NCBI RefSeq assembly: GCF_020410765.1
Contig: NZ_CP084541.1
Coordinates: 1,545,001-1,609,000, forward strand
Direction: 5' to 3'
Origin: Streptomyces marincola
GTDB lineage: Bacteria; Actinomycetota; Actinomycetes; Streptomycetales; Streptomycetaceae
Length of the DNA: 64,000 nucleotides
Part shown: positions 39,578-48,931 of the stretch, piece by piece
Layout: each line of letters starts with the position of its first letter
How positions within the stretch are numbered: the first letter of the stretch is position 1
The notes under the pieces: generated by a model
The model's database searches: none
Seen by the model: only the letters and a program-made list of their open reading frames with translations
What the model was told of the DNA's origin: nothing
Position numbers and translations under genes: made by a program

Positions 39578-42310
39578 GTGGCTTCCGGATCAGATCGCAA
39601 CCCGATCATCATTGGCGGCCTTCCCAGCCAGGTCCCGGATTTCGACCCTGAGGAGACTCAGGAATGGCTCGACTCGCTCGACGCCGCCGTCGACGAGCGA
39701 GGCCGGGAACGGGCCCGCTATCTCATGCTCCGCCTGATCGAGCGCGCCCGTGAGAAGCGGGTGGCCGTGCCCGAGATGCGCAGCACGGACTACGTCAACA
39801 CGATCGCGACCAAGGACGAGCCGTTCTTCCCCGGCGACGAGGAGATCGAGCGCAAGATCCTGAACGCGACCCGCTGGAACGCGGCCGTGACGGTCTCCCG
39901 CGCCCAGCGCCCCGGTGTCGGGGTGGGTGGACACATCGCCACCTTCGGCTCGTCGGCGTCGCTGTACGACGTCGGCTTCAACCACTTCTTCCGCGGCAAG
40001 GACGGCGGTGACGGCGGCGACCAGGTCTACTTCCAGGGCCACGCCTCGCCCGGCATCTACGCCCGCGCCTTCCTCCTCGACCGGCTGTCCGAGCGGCACC
40101 TGGACGGGTTCAGGCAGGAGCGGTCGAAGGCCCCCTACGGTCTGTCCAGCTACCCGCACCCGCGGATGATGCCGGACTTCTGGGAATTCCCGACCGTCTC
40201 CATGGGCCTCGGCCCGATCAGCGCCATCTACCAGGCGCGGATGAACCGCTACATGCAGGCCCGCGGCATCGCCGACACCTCGAACTCGCACGTGTGGGCG
40301 TTCCTCGGGGACGGCGAGATGGACGAGCCCGAGTCGCTCGGCCAGCTCACGCTCGCGGCCCGCGAGGGTCTGGACAACCTCACGTTCATCGTCAACTGCA
40401 ACCTCCAGCGCCTCGACGGCCCGGTGCGCGGCAACGGCAAGATCATCCAGGAGCTGGAGTCCGTGTTCCGCGGCGCCGGCTGGAACGTGATCAAGCTGAT
40501 CTGGGACCGCTCCTGGGACCCGCTGCTCGCGCAGGACCGCGACGGCGTCCTGGTCAACAAGCTGAACTCCACACCGGACGGGCAGTTCCAGACCTACGCG
40601 ACCGAGACCGGCGCCTACATCCGCGACCACTTCTTCGGTGGCGACCAGCGGCTGCGGGCGATGGTCGAGGGCCTGTCCGACGACCAGATCCTGCACCTGG
40701 GCCGCGGCGGGCACGACCACCGCAAGGTCTACGCGGCGTACAAGGCGGCCAAGGAGCACCAGGGCCAGCCGACGGTGATCCTCGCGCAGACGATCAAGGG
40801 CTGGATGCTCGGGCCGAGCTTCGAGGGCCGCAACGCGACCCACCAGATGAAGAAGCTCACCGTCGCCGACCTCAAGGGCTTCCGCGACCGGCTGCACCTG
40901 CCGATCCCGGACAGCGAGCTGGAGTCGGGCCTGCCGCCCTACTACCACCCGGGGCGCGACTCCGAGGAGATCCAGTACATGCACGACCGCCGCCGTGAAC
41001 TCGGCGGCTACGTGCCCACCCGCGTCAACCGCGCCAAGCCGCTCCCCCAGCCGGGGGACAAGGCGTACGCCGCCGTGCGGAAGGGCTCGGGCCAGCAGCA
41101 GGTCGCCACGACGATGGCGTTCGTGCGGCTGCTCAAGGACCTGATGCGGGACAAGGAGATCGGCAAGCGCTTCGTGCCGATCGCGCCGGACGAGTACCGC
41201 ACGTTCGGCATGGACTCGCTGTTCCCCTCGGCGAAGATCTACAACCCGCTGGGGCAGACCTACGAGTCGGTGGACCGGGACCTGCTCCTGTCGTACAAGG
41301 AGTCGCCGACCGGGCAGATGCTGCACGACGGCATCACGGAGGCCGGTTGCACCGCGTCGCTGATCGCCGCGGGTTCGGCGTACGCGACGCACGGCGAACA
41401 CCTCATCCCGATCTACGTCTTCTACTCGATGTTCGGGTTCCAGCGCACCGGTGACCAGTTCTGGCAGATGGGCGACCAGCTCGCGCGCGGCTTCGTGCTC
41501 GGCGCCACCGCGGGCCGCACGACGCTCACCGGCGAGGGCACCCAGCACGCCGACGGGCACTCGCAGCTGCTCGCCTCGACCAACCCGGCCTGCGTCGCCT
41601 ACGACCCGGCCTTCGGGTACGAGATCGCGCACATCGTGCGGGACGGCCTGCGGCGCATGTACGGCGAGAACGCCGAGGACGTCTTCTACTACCTCACCGT
41701 CTACAACGAGCCGATCAACCAGCCGGCCGAGCCGGAGAACGTCGACGTCGAGGGCATCCTCAAGGGCCTGTACCGCTACCGCGAGGGCACGGGCACCGGG
41801 ACCAGGGCGCAGATCCTGGCCTCCGGCGTGGCCGTGCCGTGGGCCGTGGAGGCCCAGCGCATCCTCGCGGAGGAGTGGCAGGTCACGGCGGACGTGTGGT
41901 CGGCGACCTCGTGGAACGAGCTGCGCCGTGACGCCGTCGCGGCCGAGGAGCACAACCTGCTGCACCCCGAGGAGGAGCAGCGCGTGCCCTACGTGACGCG
42001 CAAGCTCCAGGGCGCCGAGGGACCGGTCGTGGCCGTGTCCGACTGGATGCGGTCGGTTCCCGACCAGATCGCCCGCTGGGTACCGGGCACCTACCAGTCG
42101 CTCGGCGGCGACGGCTTCGGCTTCGCCGACACCAGGGGCGCCGCGCGCCGCTTCTTCCACATCGACGCCCAGTCGATCGTCCTCGGCGTGCTCACCGAGC
42201 TGGCCAAGGAAGGGAAGATCGACCGCTCGGTCCTCAAGCAGGCCATCGACCGCTACCAGCTGCTCGACGTGGCGGCGGCCGACCCGGGCCCCGCGGGCGG
42301 CGACGCGTAA
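39578..42310 (+). CDS. aceE: pyruvate dehydrogenase E1 component, homodimeric type
   Basis: A 910-residue protein from GTG 39578 with GAAGGAA upstream. The length and sequence match the AceE homodimeric family (about 890-920 residues). The thiamine diphosphate motif is GDGEMDEPESLGQLTLAA near 245, closing in FIVNCNLQRLDGPVRGNGK. Further marks: YYHPGRDSEEIQYMHDRR, FYSMFGFQRTGDQFW, TTLTGEGTQHADGHSQ and YYLTVYNEPI. The enzyme decarboxylates pyruvate and passes the acetyl group to lipoyl E2 to form acetyl-CoA in central carbon metabolism. It stands alone as a transcription unit with a terminator after it. Confidence 0.97.
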   Translation: MASGSDRNPIIIGGLPSQVPDFDPEETQEWLDSLDAAVDERGRERARYLMLRLIERAREKRVAVPEMRSTDYVNTIATKDEPFFPGDEEIERKILNATRWNAAVTVSRAQRPGVGVGGHIATFGSSASLYDVGFNHFFRGKDGGDGGDQVYFQGHASPGIYARAFLLDRLSERHLDGFRQERSKAPYGLSSYPHPRMMPDFWEFPTVSMGLGPISAIYQARMNRYMQARGIADTSNSHVWAFLGDGEMDEPESLGQLTLAAREGLDNLTFIVNCNLQRLDGPVRGNGKIIQELESVFRGAGWNVIKLIWDRSWDPLLAQDRDGVLVNKLNSTPDGQFQTYATETGAYIRDHFFGGDQRLRAMVEGLSDDQILHLGRGGHDHRKVYAAYKAAKEHQGQPTVILAQTIKGWMLGPSFEGRNATHQMKKLTVADLKGFRDRLHLPIPDSELESGLPPYYHPGRDSEEIQYMHDRRRELGGYVPTRVNRAKPLPQPGDKAYAAVRKGSGQQQVATTMAFVRLLKDLMRDKEIGKRFVPIAPDEYRTFGMDSLFPSAKIYNPLGQTYESVDRDLLLSYKESPTGQMLHDGITEAGCTASLIAAGSAYATHGEHLIPIYVFYSMFGFQRTGDQFWQMGDQLARGFVLGATAGRTTLTGEGTQHADGHSQLLASTNPACVAYDPAFGYEIAHIVRDGLRRMYGENAEDVFYYLTVYNEPINQPAEPENVDVEGILKGLYRYREGTGTGTRAQILASGVAVPWAVEAQRILAEEWQVTADVWSATSWNELRRDAVAAEEHNLLHPEEEQRVPYVTRKLQGAEGPVVAVSDWMRSVPDQIARWVPGTYQSLGGDGFGFADTRGAARRFFHIDAQSIVLGVLTELAKEGKIDRSVLKQAIDRYQLLDVAAADPGPAGGDA

Positions 42311-42337
42311 CGCGCCACCCGCACCGCGGATCTCCAG

Positions 42338-42376
42338 CGGGGGCGGATCGCCGGCAGGCCCGGCGGTCCGCCCCCG
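42338..42376 (+). terminator. terminator of aceE
   Basis: cgggggcggatcgccg (42338-42353) pairs with cggcggtccgcccccg (42361-42376), 16 bp with one G-U pair, starting 28 bases after the aceE stop. Confidence 0.85.
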
Positions 42377-42582
42377 TCCGGCGTTCCGGGCCGCCGCCGG
42401 CCGGGGCGCGGGCCGTCCGGCGCCCGCCCCCGGCGCCCGCGTGCGCGCGGTTCGTGAGCGCCGCGCCACGCGCCGTGCGACCCCTCAGGGCCGCACGCGC
42501 GGCCCCGCACACCCCGCCATGACAGGAACACACCCGTTCGAGGGAAGCCGCATCGTCAGCGCAGGCGCATACGATGACCCGC

Positions 42583-43458
42583 ATGGGTGATGTGCTGGCC
42601 GGAATCCACTCCACATGGGAGTTCGACACCGACTGCGTGCTCATCCGCTTCGAACGGGGCATACGCACACCCAAACTGTTCCAGGTCTTGGGAGAGCGCC
42701 GCATCCCCTACGAGGCGCTGAGTACCGTCGACCTGGCCCCGGGGCCCCGCAAGGGCACCGTGGTGCTGCACGCCGTGCCCCGCCCCGGCGCCGACCCGCT
42801 GCTCGACGCCGCGGCGGGCCAGTTGCGGCAGGCGGCCGACCCGTACCGGCTGGTGCTGCCGGCCGAACGGGAGACACTCGCCGACTACTACGCCACCGAG
42901 CTGCGCGCCGCGCTCGTCCCCGACGCCGGAGAGGACGCCGACCGGTACCTCGTGGCGGCGCCCCCCGCGCCGCTCCAGTTCAAGGCGTACGACGCGAAGG
43001 TGTCCTTCGACGGCAAGGTGGTGGCCTTCCGCTGGTTCTGGACCGGCGCGTCCTCGGCCAAGTGGAAGGCCGGCGACCAGTCCTTCCCCGTGAGCGAGCT
43101 GGCCGGGCTCGAATGGCGCTCACCCGAGATATCCGGCGGCCACCTACGGCTGCACCGGCGCGCCGCCGACGGCCGGCCCGAGCCGCGGACCGACCCGGCC
43201 GACCAGGACCCCGCGTCCGTGGTCTTCGGCCTCGGCTACGGCCTGGTCCACGAGTCGCTGCCGCTGGCCGCCGCCGTGCTCGAAGCGATCCACACCGCCG
43301 GGCCGACCCACGACGCCCCCGTGGACAACGGGCACCGCAGGGCCGACCCGGGGGACATCGCCAACCGCATCCGCCACCTCGGCGAGCTGCACGCGGCCGG
43401 CCTGCTCACCGACGCCGAGTTCACCGCCAAGAAGACCGAACTGCTCGCGGAGCTGTGA
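42583..43458 (+). CDS. DUF4429 domain protein with SHOCT tail
   Basis: A 291-residue cytoplasmic protein. ATG 42583 (MGDVLAGIHSTWEFDTD) matches the usual family start; an in-frame ATG 9 bases upstream is the alternative. Two DUF4429 (PH-like) units are visible: WEFDTDCVLIRFERGIRTPK with YEALSTVDLAP, and VSFDGKVVAFRWFWTGASSA with ELAGLEWRSPEI. The C-terminal IANRIRHLGELHAAGLLTDA with EFTAKKTELL is a SHOCT helix, often an oligomerisation element. Function is unknown; membrane or lipid association is plausible from the PH-like domain. It is convergent with the MerR gene. Confidence 0.87.
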   Translation: MGDVLAGIHSTWEFDTDCVLIRFERGIRTPKLFQVLGERRIPYEALSTVDLAPGPRKGTVVLHAVPRPGADPLLDAAAGQLRQAADPYRLVLPAERETLADYYATELRAALVPDAGEDADRYLVAAPPAPLQFKAYDAKVSFDGKVVAFRWFWTGASSAKWKAGDQSFPVSELAGLEWRSPEISGGHLRLHRRAADGRPEPRTDPADQDPASVVFGLGYGLVHESLPLAAAVLEAIHTAGPTHDAPVDNGHRRADPGDIANRIRHLGELHAAGLLTDAEFTAKKTELLAEL

Positions 43459-43468
43459 GAGCGGCGGC

Positions 43469-43936
43469 TCAGGACACCGCGGTCCGCGCGGCTGCCTCGC
43501 CGTAGGCGTCGATCTTGTGGTCGAGCACGGTCAGGGTGTCCTGGAGCTCCGCGATGCGCAGCCGCACCTGCCGCCTGGTCTCGGCGAGCAGCGCGCGGCG
43601 CTCGGCGAACGTGTGGTCCCCCTCCCGCACCAGATCGGCGAACCTGACCATGTCCGCCACGGGCATGCCGGTCAGCCGCAGCTTGTTGACCAGCGCGAGC
43701 CAGTCGAGGTCGGCGTCGCGGTAACGCCGCTGGCCCGTGTGCGAGCGGTCGACGTGCGGCATGAGGCCGATCCGCTCGTACCAGCGCAGGGTGTGCGCGC
43801 TCAGCCCGCTGAGCACGGCCACCTCGCTGATCGTGTAGTGGTCCCGGCCGGCCTCGCCCGGACGCGGGCGGCCGGTCGGGGCGCAGTCGTCGGCGCGCTC
43901 CGCACGCGCGGGCGATACGTGCTGTGTCGGCGTCAT
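43469..43936 (-). CDS. MerR-family transcriptional regulator
   Basis: A 155-residue protein from ATG 43936. A long flexible N-terminus (about 32 residues) precedes the HTH DHYTISEVAVLSGLSAHTLR, WYERIGLMPHV and the wing GQRRYRDADLDWLALVNKLR. A long coiled-coil dimer helix at the C-terminus follows. There are no Cys ligands for metal, so it is more likely redox or small-molecule responsive (aldo-keto reductase-type MerR). A perfect palindrome upstream of its own start is the likely operator, suggesting autoregulation and possibly control of the divergent serine hydrolase gene. Confidence 0.9.
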   Translation of the reverse strand: MTPTQHVSPARAERADDCAPTGRPRPGEAGRDHYTISEVAVLSGLSAHTLRWYERIGLMPHVDRSHTGQRRYRDADLDWLALVNKLRLTGMPVADMVRFADLVREGDHTFAERRALLAETRRQVRLRIAELQDTLTVLDHKIDAYGEAAARTAVS

Positions 43937-43953
43937 ACCCGCACGCTAGACAG

Positions 43954-43969
43954 CTGGAGCGCACTCCAG
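43954..43969. promoter_or_regulatory. MerR-type operator
   Basis: CTGGAGCGCACTCCAG is a perfect palindrome apart from its 4-base centre, 17 bases upstream of the MerR gene start. MerR-family sites are often CTxGAG...CTCxAG like this, and the regulator is encoded next to it. Confidence 0.75.
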
Positions 43970-44040
43970 GCAAGCGGTGCCCGGGTTACGGGGCCCGCCC
44001 GGCGGCCGGGGCACGGCGCCCGCGCGCTACGCTCGAAGCC

Positions 44041-44856
44041 ATGCGCAGCCTGGAGTTGATCGACAGCTGGCCCGTGACCACCGCAGCCGCGGCCGTGGTC
44101 ACCGCCGACGGCCGCACGTTCGCACGCGGCCCGGGCGACCGCCCGTTCGACCTGGCCTCCGTCACCAAGCCGCTGGCCGCGTACGCGGTGCTGATCGCCG
44201 TCGAGGAGGGCGCGACGGAGCTGGACGAGCCGGCGGGGCCTGCCGGGTCGACCGTGCGGCACCTGCTGGCGCACGCCTCGGGCCTGGCGTTCGACGAGCA
44301 CAGGGAGATGGCCGCCCCGGGGACGCGCCGGCTGTACTCCAACGCCGGGTTCGAGGTGCTCGGCGAGCACGTCGCGAAGGCGACCGGCATGCCGTTCGCC
44401 GAGTACCTGCGGCAGGCCGTCCTCGAACCGCTCGGCATGACGGGCACCTCGCTGCCCGGCTCCCCCGCCAAGGACGGCGTGTCGACGCTCGACGACCTGA
44501 CCAGGTTCGCCGCCGAACTGCTCGCGCCCCGCCTGCTCGACCCCGGGACGCTCGCCGAGGCCACCTCCGTGGTCTTCCCCGGGCTCAACGGCGTGCTGCC
44601 GGGCTTCGGGCACCAGAAGCCGAACGACTGGGGTCTCGGCTTCTCGCTGCGGGCCCACAAGTCCCCGCACTGGACGGGCGCTTCGTCCTCGCCCGGCACC
44701 TTCGGGCACTTCGGCCAGTCGGGCACGTTCCTGTGGGTCGACCCGGCCGTGTCCGCCGCCTGCGTCGCGCTGACCGACCGGGCCTTCGGCTCGTGGGCCG
44801 CGGAGGCTTGGCCGGTGTTCACGGACGCGGTGCTCGCCGAGCTGCCCAGCGCCTGA
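44041..44856 (+). CDS. serine hydrolase, class C beta-lactamase/PBP-like fold
   Basis: A 271-residue protein from ATG 44041. The penicillin-binding-type motifs are S-x-x-K in LASVTKPLAAYAV, Y-x-N in YSNAGFEVLGEHVA and the H-x-G-like TFGHFGQSGTF. No signal peptide or lipobox is evident, so it may be cytoplasmic, which is frequent in this Streptomyces subgroup. Its substrate may be a peptide, ester or amide. It lies divergently from merR with the palindrome between them, so MerR may control it. Confidence 0.88.
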   Translation: MRSLELIDSWPVTTAAAAVVTADGRTFARGPGDRPFDLASVTKPLAAYAVLIAVEEGATELDEPAGPAGSTVRHLLAHASGLAFDEHREMAAPGTRRLYSNAGFEVLGEHVAKATGMPFAEYLRQAVLEPLGMTGTSLPGSPAKDGVSTLDDLTRFAAELLAPRLLDPGTLAEATSVVFPGLNGVLPGFGHQKPNDWGLGFSLRAHKSPHWTGASSSPGTFGHFGQSGTFLWVDPAVSAACVALTDRAFGSWAAEAWPVFTDAVLAELPSA

Positions 44857-44901
44857 GCCGGAGCGCGCGCCCGAAACGCCGCGCCCGGCGCCGCGCGGGC
44901 G

Positions 44902-45570
44902 CTACCGGCCCGCGCCCAGTTCCCAGATCAGCAGTTCCGCGCCCTGCTCCCCCGCCACGAACGGCACCCGGCCCGCCGCCGTCAGGCGCGCGGCGTCGCC
45001 CGCCGCCAGGGGCTCCCCGCCGGCCGGCCGCACCGAGCCGCGCACGACGTGCGCGTAGGCGCGCGGCGCCGCGGGCACCGCGCCGCTCGCACCGGCCGCG
45101 AGGCGCCGCACCCGCAGCACCGCGTCGGTGCGCGGCAGCCGGTAGGGAGCGCCGTCGGCGATGCCGCGGACGACGTCGTACTCCGGCGCGCCGCCCGGCC
45201 GGTCGGGAACCAGCCACATCTGGACGAAGCGCAACGGGCCCGCGCCCGCGTTCCGTTCGGCGTGCCGCGTGCCGGCCCCCGCGGTCAGCCGCTGCACGTC
45301 CCCGGGGCGGAGCACGGTGACCCGCCCCTCGGCGTCCTCGTGGCCGAGCTCGCCCTCGACCACCCAGCTGACGATCTCCACGTCCCGGTGGGCGTGCGGC
45401 GCGAACCCCGCGCCCGGCGCGAGCCGTTCCTCGTTGCAGGCCGTCAGCGCGCCGAAGCGCACGTTGTCCGGATCGTAGTGCTCGCCGAAGGAGAACGCGT
45501 GCCTGGTGTCGATGCCGGCGGCCGGGTCACCGCCGCGGTAGCGCCCCTCGGCCCGGCGTACTTCGAGCAT
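44902..45570 (-). CDS. pirin family protein
   Basis: A 222-residue protein from ATG 45570 (MLEVRRAEGRYRGGD). Bicupin with the pirin metal-ligand motif GFAPHAHRDVEIVSWV (two His close together, plus Glu) and AGAGTRHAERN. The N-terminal cupin has the conserved FGALTACNEERLAPGAGF. Some bacterial pirins have quercetinase-like activity or bind regulators such as pyruvate dehydrogenase E1, but that link is not tested here. It is convergent with the serine hydrolase gene. Confidence 0.88.
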   Translation of the reverse strand: MLEVRRAEGRYRGGDPAAGIDTRHAFSFGEHYDPDNVRFGALTACNEERLAPGAGFAPHAHRDVEIVSWVVEGELGHEDAEGRVTVLRPGDVQRLTAGAGTRHAERNAGAGPLRFVQMWLVPDRPGGAPEYDVVRGIADGAPYRLPRTDAVLRVRRLAAGASGAVPAAPRAYAHVVRGSVRPAGGEPLAAGDAARLTAAGRVPFVAGEQGAELLIWELGAGR

Positions 45571-45643
45571 GGAGCCACCGTATCCGGCCCGCACCGACCC
45601 CCGCCGGGCATGGAGGGGCGCCGCATGAGGCAGGCTGGTCCTC

Positions 45644-46825
45644 GTGTCGGATGCCGATGATGAGAAACAGGCGCACGCCGCCACCGTGCGCAAGCTGGAG
45701 CAGTCCTCGGGGAAGCTGGCCGCCGCGGCGATCGCGCGCATGGACGACCAGCTGTCCTGGTACCGCGCCATGCCCCCGGAGAACCGCTCGTGGATCGGCC
45801 TGGTCGCCCAGGCCGGCATCGCCGCGTTCACCGAGTGGTTCCGGCACCCGGACGCGCCGCAGGCCATCAGCACCGATGTCTTCGGCACCGCGCCGCGCGA
45901 GCTGACCCGGGCGATCACGCTGCGGCAGACCGTGGAGATGGTGCGCACGACCATCGAGGTCGTGGAGTCCGCCGTGGACGAGCTCGCCGTGCCCGGCGGG
46001 GAGGCCGCGCTGCGCAACGCGCTGCTGGTGTACGCGCGCGAGATCGCGTTCGCCACGGCCCAGGTGTACGCGCAGGCCGCCGAGGCGCGCGGCGCGTGGG
46101 ACGCGCGCCTTGAGTCCCTGGTCGTCAACGCCGTCGTCTCGGGCGAGGCGGACGAGAGCGACGTCTCGCGCGCCGCGGCCCTGGGCTGGCGGACGCCCGA
46201 GCACGTGACGGTCCTGCTCGGCAGCGCGCCGAACGGCGACAGCGAGCTGACCGTCGAGGCCATCAGGCGAGCCGCCCGGTACGCCAAGCTCCAGGTGCTG
46301 ACCGGCGTGCTCGGCAAGCGCCTGGTCGTCATCGCCGGCGGCAGCGACGACCCGGTGCAGGCCGCGAAGGCGCTGATCGGCCCGTTCGCCTCGGGTCCCG
46401 TGGTGGCGGGGCCGCTGGTCGGCGACCTGCTCGCGGCCACCGGGTCGGCGCGGGCGGCGGCGGCCGGGCTGCGCGCCTGCGCCGCCTGGCCGGACGCGCC
46501 GCGCCCGGTGCACGCGGACGACCTGCTGCCCGAGCGCGCGATGGCGGGCGACCCGGCGGCGCGCACGCTGCTGGTGGAGGAGATCTACAGACCGCTCCAG
46601 GAGGCGGGGTCCGCGCTCCTGGAAACCCTCAGCGTCTACCTGGAGCAGGCCAGCAGTCTTGAGGGAGCGGCGCGCATGCTTTTTGTGCACCCCAACACGG
46701 TTCGCTACCGTCTCAGACGTGTGACCGACGTCACCGGATGGCCGCCCTCGGACGTCCGATCGGCCTTCACCCTGCGCATCGCGCTCATGCTCGGGCGTCT
46801 GGCCGATGAGGAACTGCGCTCATAG
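45644..46825 (+). CDS. fasR: PucR-family regulator of fatty acid synthesis (FasR)
   Basis: A 393-residue protein from GTG 45644. The long N-terminal domain (KLAAAAIARMDDQLSWYRAM; RTTIEVVESAVDELAVPGG) carries no known ligand site; the C-terminal HTH_30 reads SLEGAARMLFVHPNTVRYRLR then RVTDVTGWPPSDVR. It is adjacent to fabD, and its S. coelicolor counterpart FasR (SCO2386) activates the fab operon. The same genomic position and family make this assignment firm. The 88 bases between fasR and fabD should contain the regulated promoter. Confidence 0.93.
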   Translation: MSDADDEKQAHAATVRKLEQSSGKLAAAAIARMDDQLSWYRAMPPENRSWIGLVAQAGIAAFTEWFRHPDAPQAISTDVFGTAPRELTRAITLRQTVEMVRTTIEVVESAVDELAVPGGEAALRNALLVYAREIAFATAQVYAQAAEARGAWDARLESLVVNAVVSGEADESDVSRAAALGWRTPEHVTVLLGSAPNGDSELTVEAIRRAARYAKLQVLTGVLGKRLVVIAGGSDDPVQAAKALIGPFASGPVVAGPLVGDLLAATGSARAAAAGLRACAAWPDAPRPVHADDLLPERAMAGDPAARTLLVEEIYRPLQEAGSALLETLSVYLEQASSLEGAARMLFVHPNTVRYRLRRVTDVTGWPPSDVRSAFTLRIALMLGRLADEELRS

Positions 46826-46913
46826 GCTTTGTTCACCTTCCACAACGCTCACGACGGTTCTTCGTTCTCGCCGCCACCGGCGCCGGGCGGCGCGGGCGGG
46901 AGAGAGTGAGAGC

Positions 46914-47876
46914 GTGCTCGTACTCGTCGCTCCCGGCCAGGGCTCCCAGGCCCCTGGCTTCCTGAATCCCTGGCTCGAACTGCCCGGCGTCGCCGACCGG
47001 TTGGGGGCCTGGTCCGACCTCGTGGGGTGTGACCTGGTCCGGCTCGGCACCGAGGCGGACGCCGAGGAGATCCGGGACACCGCGGTCGCCCAGCCGCTCC
47101 TGGTCGCCGGCGCGCTGATCTCGGCGTCGGCCCTGTTCGGCGACGAGGCGCTGCCCGCCCCGCACGAGGCGATCGGCGCGGTGGCCGGGCACAGCGTCGG
47201 GGAGCTCGCCGCCGCGGCCGTGGCGGGGGTGTTCGGCGAGGACGAGGCGATGACGCTGGTGGGCCGCCGTTCGCGGGCCATGGCGACCGCGGCCGCCGCG
47301 GCGGAGACCGGCATGTCCGCGGTGCTCGGCGGCGACCCGGATGCGGTCGCGGCCCGGCTCGCGGAGCTGGACCTGACGGCGGCGAACAACAACGGCGGCG
47401 GGCAGATCGTCGCCGCGGGCGCGCTCGACCGGCTGGCGGCCCTGGCCGCCGACAAGCCGGAGCGGTCCCGCGTCGTGGCGCTGAAGGTGGCGGGCGCGTT
47501 CCACACGCGGTTCATGGCGTCCGCGGTGGCCGACATGGAGGCGGCGGTCGCGGACATCAAGCCCGCCGACCCGGGCATACGATATGTGTCCAACGCCGAC
47601 GGCGACGTGGTGGCGGACGGGTCCGAGGTGGTGCGCCGCCTGGTGTCCCAGATCTCGCGTCCGGTCCGGTGGGACCTGTGCATGGAGACGTTCTCCCGGC
47701 TCGGGGTCACCGCGTTCGTCGAGTTGTGCCCGGGCGGCACGCTGACCGCCCTGGCCAAACGGAACCTGCCCGGGGTGGCCCGGGCCGCGATCAAGGGTCC
47801 CGAGACCCTGGCGGCGGCCCGCGAGCTGATCGCCGAGCAGGCCGCGCCTGCCGCCGAACAGGAGCGAGATTCATGA
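46914..47876 (+). CDS. fabD: malonyl-CoA:ACP acyltransferase
   Basis: A 320-residue protein from GTG 46914 (MLVLVAPGQGSQ). Active-site motif GHSVGELAAAAVAG with the nucleophile Ser, plus the His in VAGAFHTRFMA. Lies at the head of the fab operon with 4-base overlap into fabH (ATGA). It loads malonate on ACP for elongation. Length and position are as in other Streptomyces. Confidence 0.96.
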   Translation: MLVLVAPGQGSQAPGFLNPWLELPGVADRLGAWSDLVGCDLVRLGTEADAEEIRDTAVAQPLLVAGALISASALFGDEALPAPHEAIGAVAGHSVGELAAAAVAGVFGEDEAMTLVGRRSRAMATAAAAAETGMSAVLGGDPDAVAARLAELDLTAANNNGGGQIVAAGALDRLAALAADKPERSRVVALKVAGAFHTRFMASAVADMEAAVADIKPADPGIRYVSNADGDVVADGSEVVRRLVSQISRPVRWDLCMETFSRLGVTAFVELCPGGTLTALAKRNLPGVARAAIKGPETLAAARELIAEQAAPAAEQERDS

Positions 47877-48871
47877 GCGCCGCACTCACCCCGGCCCGGG
47901 GCACCCCGTTCGCCCGCATCCTCGGCGTCGGCGGCTACCGGCCCGCGCGGGTCGTGCCCAACGAGGAGATCCTCAAGCACATCGACTCCTCGGACGAGTG
48001 GATCAGGTCCAGGTCGGGCATCGCGACCCGGCACTGGGCGGGCGAGGACGAGACCGTGGCCGAGATGTCGGTGGCCGCGGCGGGCAAGGCGCTCGCGGAC
48101 GCGGGGATCGCGGCCGAGCAGGTCGACGCGGTGATCGTCTCGACCGTGTCGCACTTCTCGCAGACGCCTTCGATCGCGACCGAGATCGCCCACCGGCTGG
48201 GCACGAACCGGCCGGCCGCGTTCGACATCTCGGCGGCCTGCGCCGGCTTCGGCTACGGCCTGACCATCGGCAACGGCCTGATCGTGGCGGGCACCGCGCG
48301 CCACGTGCTGGTCATCGGCGTCGAACGGCTCTCCGACCTCACCGACCTGAAGGACCGCTCCACGGCGTTCCTGTTCGGCGACGGCGCGGGCGCCGTGGTC
48401 CTCGGCCCCTCGGACCGGCCGGCGATCGGCCCGACCGTGTGGGGCTCGGAGGGCGACAAGGCGGACGTCATCGGCCAGACGGTGCCCTGGGACCGGTACC
48501 GGCCGGGCGACCCCTTCCCCGCCCTGCGGCAGGAGGGCCAGACCGTCTTCCGCTGGGCGGTGTTCGAAATGGCCAAGGTCGCCCAGGAGGCCCTGGACGC
48601 GGCCGGGGTCAGCCCCGATCATCTGGATGTCTTCATTCCGCACCAGGCCAACATGCGGATCATCGACTCGATGGTGAAGACGCTCAAGCTGCCGGAGAGC
48701 GTCGCGGTCGCCCGCGACGTGGAGACCACCGGCAACACCTCGGCCGCCTCCATCCCGCTCGCCATGGAGCGGATGCTGGCGACCGGGCAGGCCAAGAGCG
48801 GGGACACCGCGCTCGTCATCGGCTTCGGGGCGGGTCTCGTCTACGCCGCGACGGTCGTTACGCTCCCCTAA
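47873..48871 (+). CDS. fabH: beta-ketoacyl-ACP synthase III
   Basis: A 332-residue protein from ATG 47873. Catalytic triad of the KAS III family: Cys in DISAACAGFGYGL, His in IPHQANMRI and Asn in TTGNTSAAS. It condenses acyl-CoA starter (branched-chain in Streptomyces) with malonyl-ACP. Overlaps fabD and is followed by the acyl carrier protein gene. Confidence 0.96.
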   Translation: MSAALTPARGTPFARILGVGGYRPARVVPNEEILKHIDSSDEWIRSRSGIATRHWAGEDETVAEMSVAAAGKALADAGIAAEQVDAVIVSTVSHFSQTPSIATEIAHRLGTNRPAAFDISAACAGFGYGLTIGNGLIVAGTARHVLVIGVERLSDLTDLKDRSTAFLFGDGAGAVVLGPSDRPAIGPTVWGSEGDKADVIGQTVPWDRYRPGDPFPALRQEGQTVFRWAVFEMAKVAQEALDAAGVSPDHLDVFIPHQANMRIIDSMVKTLKLPESVAVARDVETTGNTSAASIPLAMERMLATGQAKSGDTALVIGFGAGLVYAATVVTLP

Positions 48872-48931
48872 GCAAGATCCCATCACCACCCCGACGCGGT
48901 ACCCCACCGCAGCATGAGAAGGAGCGCCGCA

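Noticed and set aside
39590..42469. Minus-strand open frame of about 960 codons opposite aceE
   Set aside because: Shadow of aceE caused by high GC; no domain signature and no ribosome site.
46826..46913. Specific FasR binding site in the fasR-fabD gap
   Set aside because: The gap has only a weak symmetry (ttgt...acaa in ttgttcaccttccacaa). It probably contains the regulated promoter, but I cannot point to a convincing operator.
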